A DNA stretch of 64,000 bases from Planctomycetota bacterium. GTDB taxonomy: Bacteria; Planctomycetota; JACOTG01; JAJDCM01. A model generated the notes under the pieces. The model was not told the DNA's origin. It worked only from the letters and a program-made list of their open reading frames with translations, and did no database searches. How positions within the stretch are numbered: the stretch's first letter is position 1; every line of letters begins with the position of its first letter. The stretch covers positions 1 to 64,000 of the forward strand of contig JAJDCM010000322.1 in the NCBI GenBank assembly GCA_029260825.1. The letters are read 5' to 3'. Made by a program: the position numbers and the translations under genes. Positions 47,734 through 55,038 of the stretch are shown in pieces.

Positions 47734-49229
47734 AGTCGGCGTTTTGCGGATTGGGCCGTCCAGCCATGAATGCTCTGGCGGAGGCACTAGAGGGGGGACG
47801 TATTGCTCCGCCGTTTCGCGATAGCCAAGTACGGGGGCAGGTCCCGGACGAACTTGTGGAGGGAATCCTCGACGAGATGCAGGAGCTGTCCGAACGTGGT
47901 ATGGCGCCAGCGCACATCGCCCACATGCTCCGGGTTCTGGCCGAAGAGCGTGCTGCCGCACAAGTCATCGCCGACCGGGTAGCGCTTGTGTGGTCGGGAA
48001 CTGAGGTCTTGGCCGGTCGAAGCCGGGATACGGCGGTGGTTGTCCAGGAGCTGTTCCGCGAGGCCCGGGACAGCGTGCTGGTGGCTAGTTACGCATTGGA
48101 CACCGGAAGCAAAGCTGAGGCGCTCTTTGGGCTCCTCGCCGCAAGGATGGACGTAGAGCCGGACCTTCATGTGCGGCTGTTCCTGAACGTCCATCGCAAG
48201 CATAGGGACGAGACTTCTGACGTCGTCCTGCTGCGGGAGTTTGCCGATGCTTTCTGCAATGAGGTTTGGCCGGGCACGCGACTCCCGGAGGTATTTCACG
48301 ACCCACGGTCCCTCGCGATCGACGGCACGAAGCGGGCTTGCTTGCACGCCAAGTGCGTCGTTATCGATGAAGACCGCGCACTCATTACATCGGCCAACTT
48401 CACCGAGGCTGCCCACGAGCGGAATATCGAGGCTGGCACCGTCATAACGGACGCCATTCACGCCCGAGCACTGAAGGCCCAATTCGACACCCTGGTGGAC
48501 CATGGCGCGCTCAAGCGGGTGCCTGGGATTGAGAAACTGTGCGCTCAGTGTGGCAAGCCAATGCAGCGTTTGCGCACCGTTTTTGAGAGCGGGGAAGTGA
48601 AATTCACTTATGAGTGTAGGGATTTCAAATGTTCAAGTGGCCCCGGCGGTCTGCTTACTATTCGGACAATTGACAAGCTTACGGGCGAAACGACAAAGGA
48701 GGCAAAGTTCTGGGATCTCGAGAGTTTTGAAGAATGGGAGGTCGGAAGGCCTTCACAAGGTGAACAGAACGTAGCGTCGGTCGCGACTGTCTTTATGCAG
48801 GGGGTCAACCGAACGCTCGGCACCTCCTTCGATACGCTGGTTCCTGGGCCAGAGAGCTCGCGCGAGGAAGGTGGATTCGATTGTGTCGTGAGGTCCGGCT
48901 CTGAAGGTTACGAGCTGAAGCTTCAAGTTACGCGAGCGCTACCGAGCAACGTCCAAGCCAAGCAAGGTAGGGCTGGGAGGCGTGATCTACAAGGAACGAC
49001 TGAAGCTGTGTCTGAATGGTTGACCGAGGCTGTTAGAAGAAAAACAAACAGTGCTGCATCAGATATCGCACTGGTGTTGGACGGCATCCAATCTCCAGTG
49101 CTTGCACTCGTATCCGACATTCGATGCCGTGAGCGTGACCGGGAATTTCTGGAGGCTCAGCGGTGGCACAGCATTTGGGTGGTTGGCCCTGAGTGGGTTT
49201 CGCAACTTGCGGGGAAGACACTACCTTGA
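47730..49229 (+). CDS. drmC: DISARM PLD-family protein DrmC with zinc-ribbon and PD-(D/E)XK-like C-terminal extension
   Basis: ACLHAKCVVIDEDRALITSANFTEAAHERNIEAG (HxK PLD motif); extension CAQCGKPM...YECRDFKC and GFDCVVRSGSEGYELKLQV. Start ATG overlaps drmB TGA. Confidence 0.88.
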   Translation: MKSAFCGLGRPAMNALAEALEGGRIAPPFRDSQVRGQVPDELVEGILDEMQELSERGMAPAHIAHMLRVLAEERAAAQVIADRVALVWSGTEVLAGRSRDTAVVVQELFREARDSVLVASYALDTGSKAEALFGLLAARMDVEPDLHVRLFLNVHRKHRDETSDVVLLREFADAFCNEVWPGTRLPEVFHDPRSLAIDGTKRACLHAKCVVIDEDRALITSANFTEAAHERNIEAGTVITDAIHARALKAQFDTLVDHGALKRVPGIEKLCAQCGKPMQRLRTVFESGEVKFTYECRDFKCSSGPGGLLTIRTIDKLTGETTKEAKFWDLESFEEWEVGRPSQGEQNVASVATVFMQGVNRTLGTSFDTLVPGPESSREEGGFDCVVRSGSEGYELKLQVTRALPSNVQAKQGRAGRRDLQGTTEAVSEWLTEAVRRKTNSAASDIALVLDGIQSPVLALVSDIRCRERDREFLEAQRWHSIWVVGPEWVSQLAGKTLP

Positions 49230-49372
49230 GCGGTTCCACTCGAGGCAGCTGCTGGCCACCTCAGAGCAGCGGATACTCTGCGACGAAAGCACTTTGCCAT
49301 TGACACTGCCTCTCCAGATTTCCATCACCTTGGGTTTGGGAGAGCTAGATAGAGATTGGCGACACACTCAAA

Positions 49373-50431
49373 GTGGCCATAGGCAGCAGACTTAAGGGGA
49401 GCTTCCTTGGTTATTCTGTTCAGCTTCTGGCTGGGGGCGCTCTTATAGCGCAAGAGGCTTCCTTAAGTCCGGCGGCGGGGACATTCGAAACATCCACGCT
49501 GTCATACACTGCACAGGCCGGAGATCCCCATCTTGGCTTGCCGCTAGAGATACGATTGGCCTCGGTTGGCCTCCGGGCCCAGGTTAGCTTTGACAACGTC
49601 CAATTAACAGCTTGCCCATCCGTCGCAGACGTGTTGGTCGTGGCAACTCCGACCACTGCATGCGTCTTTCCTGGTGGAACTCTGCGCTTTGACGTTAGCG
49701 CCCTGAACACAACTGGAAGCACGGTGGTACAGGACATTTGGATCGATGCATTCAAACCAAATGGAGACCCGTTAGCAGGCAATCCCATCGTAGGCCCGCG
49801 AGCGGTGACCTTCGCACCGTTTCGTCAGATCCAGGGATCAGTGAGCTTTCCCATCCCTGCGAGTGTCCCAGCTCCCTCTGGACCTTTTACCTTGAAGACG
49901 CTGATTGGCACTTTCCCAGACTGCCCGACGGACAGCAGCTCTTTCGACATCTCCCTGGTTCCGCAGCAAAACACGGCTTGTCCGCAAGGCGTGACTGTCA
50001 CCCACGTAGGGACAATTACTGATGGAAATCGGCTGGGCGAACAATTCCAATACACGTTCACGCCTCAGCAAGATTATTTCATTGACTTCCGCGAGGTCGT
50101 AACAACTCCACCAGGAGACGATGGCTGCAACTGCGGTTTGGACGAGACCATCATCATAGAATCTGTTTTTGGGTGTTTTGATGGTCCCATAAGGTTTGCG
50201 ACTGACGACATTTTCAACACGGTGCATGCTGGCACTGCCTGCGGATGTGCTAGCGTCAGCACACAGGAGCTTCAATGCCGCCCAAGAGGCGGAGGCGATA
50301 ATGATTGGATGACGTTCCACGTCAATGAACTCAAGTGGGAGCGTGCTTCTAACGGCGATATCGTTGTCACCGTGACCCCTCAAGGCGGTTCGCCAGTCAG
50401 TGCTTCACAGCCAGGGCCTACCTGCCGGTAG
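49373..50431 (+). pseudogene. probably N-terminally truncated secreted-type beta-sandwich protein
   Basis: GTG start lies inside a domain resembling PEP-CTERM-associated modules (FLGYSVQLLAGGALIA...AGTFETSTLSYTAQAGDPHLGLPLEIRL...VSFDNVQL); no signal peptide; in-frame residues EIGDTLK precede it, then a stop. Confidence 0.5.
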
Positions 50432-50532
50432 AAAGTTCCGAGGTCTTGATCTGCCCACCTTTCACGATAACAGGTCGGGGCCGTCCCGTGTAGAATGTCG
50501 AGAGCTTTCAATACACCTAGGAGAAAAACCAA

Positions 50533-51921
50533 ATGACGCCTTTTCGCTGCGGCATCTTCCTTGCGCTTCTCGTTCTGGTTGGCTGCACAGGAACGCAGCC
50601 TCGAAAGACGGCGTCTCCGAAATCGAAAACGAAGACAGCGCTGAGCGAATCGCTTGGGGAGGCCGCGGCCAATGGGAACCTGGATCAGGTCCAAAAGGCC
50701 CTTGCCAGTGGCGCCGACGTCAATGCAAAGAACGCCCGTAACGGCTTTACGTCCTTGATGTCCGCCTCCGGGAATGGCCATGCGGACATCGTCGAGGTGC
50801 TTCTGGCCAAGGGCGCCCACGTCGATGCAAAGACCAGCGAGTACGGCTTTACGGCCTTAGGGATCGCCTCTGATAGAGGCTACGGAAACGTTGTCGAGAT
50901 ACTTCTTGCCAGTGGGGCCGACGTCAATACAAAGGGCAAGAAGGGTGTAACGGCGTTGATGTCCGCCGCACATAATGGCCATTCGGACATCGTCGAGATG
51001 CTTCTTGCCAAGGGCGCCCATGTCAATGCAGGGACCGCACTTGGCGGCGAAACGGCGTTGATGTCCGCCTCCGGGAATGGCCATGCGGACATCGTCGAAA
51101 TGCTTCTGGCCAAGGGAGCTGACGTCAATGCAAAGAACGACGACGGCATAACGGCGTTGATGCCCGCCGCGCAGAATGGCCATTAGGACATCGTCGAGGT
51201 GCTTCTTGCCAAGGGAGCCGACGCCAATGCAAAGGCCGCCAACAGCGGAACGGCTTTGATAGTCGCCTCCCATAATGGCCATTCGGACATCGTCGGGGTG
51301 CTTCTGGCCAAGGGCGCCCACGTCAATGCAAAGAGCAATGACGGCTTTACGGCGTTGATTGTCGCCTCCCAGTTTGGCCATTAGGACATCGTCGAGGTGC
51401 TTCTTGCCAAGGGCGCCCACGTCGATGCAAAGAACAGCGACGGCTTTACGGCGTTGATCGCCGCCTCCCAGAATGGCCATGCGGACATCGTCGAAATGCT
51501 TCTGGCCAAGCGCGCCCATGTTGATGCAAAGAACAACGACAGCGGAACGGCGTTGATGGTCGCCTCCCAGAATGGCCACGGAGACGTGGTCAAGATCCTC
51601 CTTGCCAAGGGAGCCGACGTCGATGCAAAGGCCGACTTCGGCTCAACGGCGTTGATACTCGCCTCCCAGAATGGTCACGGGGACGTGGTCAAGGCACTCC
51701 TCACCAAGGGAGCCGACGTCAATGCAAAGAACGACGACGGCATAACGGCGTTGATGTTCGCCTCCCAGTATGGCAACGGAGACGTTGTCAAAATACTCCT
51801 AGGCAGCGGCGCCGACGTTAATGCAGAGAAAAAGACGGGTGCAACGGCGTTGATGCTCGCCTCTCAGAATGGCCACGAGGACATCGTCGAGATACTCGAG
51901 AAAAGCGGGGCTCAAGAGTAA
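50533..51921 (+). pseudogene. ankyrin-repeat lipoprotein frame interrupted by two in-frame TAG codons
   Basis: Lipobox LALLVLVGC; about a dozen 33-aa ankyrin units (GFTSLMSASGNGHADIVEVLLAKGAHVDAK...); TAG at 51184-51186 and 51382-51384, same frame continues to TAA 51919-51921. Confidence 0.85.
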
Positions 51922-52217
51922 AGAAACAAAGGAACCTAGACGCTGGTCCAGGGCCCTGGCTCTCTTGGTCCGTTGACAACAAAACATCAGCATGGCGAAC
52001 GCAGTAGGAGTGAGAGTTGCCGCTTTCAGTTTTTCGCTGATGACGCCTTTACGAGCACCATTATTGCACCCTTGGTTTCATCCTGGATCGAAGGCCATAG
52101 ATCGATGAGGTCGGCAAGCTCGGGGTGTGTTTTCATGATCTCACCCCAAGCTACGCCCCAAGCGGATTTGGCTTCGTCTCTAAGTACCTCAGAATCAAAG
52201 AACTTGGGTGAACCCGA

Positions 52218-52267
52218 CACCGGACTCATAATCCGTCGGTCCCAGGTTCGAGTCCTGGTGGGCCCAT
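52218..52267 (+). repeat. attR core: 50-bp direct repeat of tRNA 3' part
   Basis: Identical to 27540-27589; no tRNA 5' half upstream. Confidence 0.95.
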
Positions 52268-52276
52268 TTGTTTTCC

Positions 52277-52606
52277 TTACTCCTCTGATCTGAGCAGCCG
52301 GTTCATCCGTTCGCGCAGGCGCGCTATGAGATCCATCTTCTTGTGGAACACAGCTACGATCAGCGTTCCGAGCTTGTCGTCTCGCGCGAAGAAGACGAAG
52401 TGGTGTTGACAACGGGAGACGCGGATGTCGTCTCGGTGCTCGAATGCAGCCTTCTCGAGCACGTTCTTGCGGCTGATCTCCTCGAAGTGGCACTCCAGCG
52501 CTAAGAGATAACGCTCGGCCTGTTCAAGGCTCCGTGTCCGGGCCGTATAGCGGCCAATTTCCAGGAGGTCGATTTCGGCGTTGAGCTCGAGTGTGTACTC
52601 AGGCAT
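52277..52606 (-). CDS. RelE/ParE-family toxin
   Basis: YTLELNAEIDLLEIGRYTARTRSLEQAERYLLALECHFEEIS...HHFVFFARDDKLGTLIVAVFHKKMDLIARLRERM. Confidence 0.88.
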   Translation of the reverse strand: MPEYTLELNAEIDLLEIGRYTARTRSLEQAERYLLALECHFEEISRKNVLEKAAFEHRDDIRVSRCQHHFVFFARDDKLGTLIVAVFHKKMDLIARLRERMNRLLRSEE

Positions 52607-52862
52607 GGGGCTCTGGGCCCGCCAGCTCCCGCTTTACTTGCTCAAGGATCTCTCCGACACTTCGTTTGCTCACACCGCCGGATCGCGCGTTCTGTAACCG
52701 CTTGTCTAGCAGGGCCTCGAGTTCGGCCAAGTCCGCCTCGAGCGCCTGGTCTCCGATCGTCCGTGCGAGCACGAAGTCCTTCAGTGACTGGCCCTGGATC
52801 GCGGCTAGCGCCTTTAGCTTCCTGTGCTCTGCGTCGGTGACGTCGATCGAAATGCGGCTCAT
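52599..52862 (-). CDS. ribbon-helix-helix-type antitoxin
   Basis: MSRISIDVTDAEHRKLKALAAIQGQSLKDFVLARTI; overlaps the toxin start. Confidence 0.82.
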   Translation of the reverse strand: MSRISIDVTDAEHRKLKALAAIQGQSLKDFVLARTIGDQALEADLAELEALLDKRLQNARSGGVSKRSVGEILEQVKRELAGPEPHA

Positions 52863-52889
52863 GGAGGTCTCCTTACTTATTGTTCTTTT

Positions 52890-52926
52890 AGTGTAGCACG
52901 TTGCCCACATTTTGTCAAAATGTGGG
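52890..52926 (-). promoter_or_regulatory. toxin-antitoxin promoter/operator
   Basis: 23-bp perfect palindrome CCCACATTTTG-T-CAAAATGTGGG (52904-52926) overlapping -35 TTGACA, 17-nt spacer, -10 TACACT on the minus strand; AAGGAG upstream of ATG. Confidence 0.75.
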
Positions 52927-53562
52927 TGCTGATGCTCAGTTGCTTACATTAAGGAGTCTAAGTCATCGGTAGAAGGCGAGTCCTGGAGGACCCATCTACC
53001 CTTGCGCTCGTTGTCTATTCCTGCCTCGGAGTGGCAAGGATGGCCTTTACACCCGACCTCACCATTCAACCGAAACAGCTTTTTCGGAGTCGCTTGGCGG
53101 TCTGTCTTACTGCCAGATGGGAATAGGCGCCGGGTAACTCTCATTAGCAGCTGATCGGCTTGATTGGGATTACATTCACGGCTGGACGGATGAACATGGG
53201 ACAACCCGCACTCTTGAAGAAATCCGGGGGGAAATTCCACCGATGAGCGGCTCGTAGTGGCGAGTCGTGACCGGACACCTTGTGGCTCGCCGCCACTCGG
53301 CGCGGGTGCGCTCACAACGCTTGGGCCATACACGATTGGACTTCGATTCGTCGACCCTTCCACGGGCGACCCGATGGCCGAGGGAACGAGTGTCTTCGAC
53401 ATTGCACTCTCCGTTTGTGCAGCCCTTGGTCGGCCAGTTCCTGTTGAAGTCGCCTGACGGGGTCGCCAAGGCGGCTACGCGCCGACTCGATGCTCGGGGA
53501 CAGCCGTCGGAGGAATCCCGACATGCATCATTCAGTCAGGAGCCCCCGTCGTCGCGGGCGGG

Positions 53563-53729
53563 CTAGCAGTCCGTTGATAAAGTGCTTTTCGTCAAGGGCG
53601 AGTCATTTCGGCTCAGATCAAGGAGCCGGAATGGACTCGAATTTGTTGATTCTTGTGCTTTTCGGCGACGCAGAGCTGGGTCGAAAGGGCTGCCCTCGGC
53701 GGAATCTGACTTTGTCAACGGGCTGCTAG
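53563..53729. mobile_element. MITE-like element (167 bp) with about 21-bp terminal inverted repeats
   Basis: CTAGCAGTCCGTTGATAAAGT at left and reverse complement of CTAGCAGCCCGTTGACAAAGT at right; no ORF inside. Confidence 0.6.
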
Positions 53730-53751
53730 GCGCAACTTCTGAGACGCACCA

Positions 53752-54948
53752 CTACCAGAGCGCTCCGCTTCCGTCCTGGCCCAGGAGAGTCTTGGCGATC
53801 GTCTGGAGCTGCATGAAGGATGTCCCTTCGTAGATCTTTCCGATCTTGGCGTCCCGAAAGAGCTTCTCAACCGGATACTCGGTCGTAAATCCATATCCAC
53901 CATAGATCTCGACAACTTCCGAGGAGATCTTCTCGGCAACTCGGCTCGCCATGAGCTTTGCCATCGCCGCCTCTTTGACGAACGGGCGTCCTTCCTCGTT
54001 GAGTCTGGCGGCGTTGTAGACCATGAGCCGAGCGGCCTCCAGGTCGGTTGCCAGGTCAGCGATCTTGAACTGCATTGCCTGAAAATCGGCGATGGGCCTT
54101 TTGAACTGCTCCCGGGTCTTGGCGTACTCGATCCCCAGCTCCAGGGAACGCCGAGCAAGACCCAGCATCTGGGCGCCAATCCCGATCCTCCCCTCGTTCA
54201 AGGTTTCGATAGCAACCTTGTAGCCCATCCCAACTTCACCGACAACCTGGGCCTTGGGCACCCGGCAGCCGTCGAAAAAGATCTCACAGGTACTGCTGGC
54301 CCGGATCCCTAGCTTGGATTCCCGTTTCCCCACGGTGAAGCCGGGCTGGCCGCTCTCAAGGATGAAGGCGGTGATTCCCTTGTAACCGTTCGCAGGGTTC
54401 ACGGTGGCGAATACGAGGAAGATCTCCGCCTCCTTGGCGTTCGTCACGAAGATCTTTTGGCCGCTAAGGACGTAGTCATCCCCGTCCGGTACGGCCTTGC
54501 ACTTCAGACCAAACGCATCACTTCCTGCCGATGGCTCGCTCAGGGAGTAAGCCCCGATTTTCTCGGTTGCCAGCTGGGGAAGATAGCGCTGCTTGAGCTC
54601 GTCGGATCCCCACCGGAGGAGAGCCTTTACGATCAGAGTATTGTGCACATCCACCAGGACACCCACCGCGGGATCGACGGCGGAAACCTCCTCAATGGCA
54701 AGGGCTGACATGAAAAATGAGCCGCCCCCCCCACCCCATTTCTCCGGAATCTCCACCCCCATGATCCCGAGCTCGAAGAGCTGCTTGAGGATATCGGGAT
54801 CGTATTCCGCGTTCTTGTCCATGGCCTCCACGCGAGGAAGAAGTTGCTCGCTAGCAAAGTCGCGAACCATACTCCTCAACATCTCCTCCTCTTCCGTGAG
54901 GGTATTGAGGGAGGTAGATCGGAGGCTTTCGATTGGATTCATCTCCAT
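53752..54948 (-). CDS. acyl-CoA dehydrogenase
   Basis: SLSEPSAGSDAFGLKCKAV; GIRASSTCEIFFDGCRVP; EIYGGYGFTTEYPVEKLFRDAKIGKIYEGTSFMQLQTIAKTLL. Confidence 0.95.
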   Translation of the reverse strand: MEMNPIESLRSTSLNTLTEEEEMLRSMVRDFASEQLLPRVEAMDKNAEYDPDILKQLFELGIMGVEIPEKWGGGGGSFFMSALAIEEVSAVDPAVGVLVDVHNTLIVKALLRWGSDELKQRYLPQLATEKIGAYSLSEPSAGSDAFGLKCKAVPDGDDYVLSGQKIFVTNAKEAEIFLVFATVNPANGYKGITAFILESGQPGFTVGKRESKLGIRASSTCEIFFDGCRVPKAQVVGEVGMGYKVAIETLNEGRIGIGAQMLGLARRSLELGIEYAKTREQFKRPIADFQAMQFKIADLATDLEAARLMVYNAARLNEEGRPFVKEAAMAKLMASRVAEKISSEVVEIYGGYGFTTEYPVEKLFRDAKIGKIYEGTSFMQLQTIAKTLLGQDGSGALW

Positions 54949-55038
54949 TCAGTTCTCTCTAAGATGGGTTTGGCGAAGCCAAGACTCCACGACTGGATCC
55001 TGTCGCCCGGCATGATCTGGTATCAGGCGAGAAAAGGG

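Larger units (their letters stand above)
27540..52267. mobile_element. tRNA-integrated genomic island carrying class 1 DISARM
   Basis: Flanked by perfect 50-bp direct repeats; integrase next to the tRNA 3' end; excisionase-like and Prim-Pol/SF3 helicase genes; defence cargo. Confidence 0.93.

Noticed and set aside
50857-51579. 240-aa repetitive minus-strand ORF
   Set aside because: Reverse-strand reflection of the ankyrin 99-bp repeats.
50700-51900. Possible CRISPR-like or tandem noncoding repeat array
   Set aside because: 99-bp period matches 33-aa ankyrin units in frame; no spacer/repeat structure of CRISPR size and no cas genes.
52218-52267. Second functional tRNA gene
   Set aside because: Only the 3' 50 bp are present; no D-arm or 5' acceptor strand upstream.
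52026-52493. 155-aa ORF across attR annotated as one protein
   Set aside because: The upstream portion is the antitoxin/toxin region read in another frame; only the island-side tail is plausibly coding, and only in the circular form.
53257-53566. Short ORFs between the TA operon and the acyl-CoA dehydrogenase
   Set aside because: Overlapping short frames without start signals or recognisable domains; region looks degraded.
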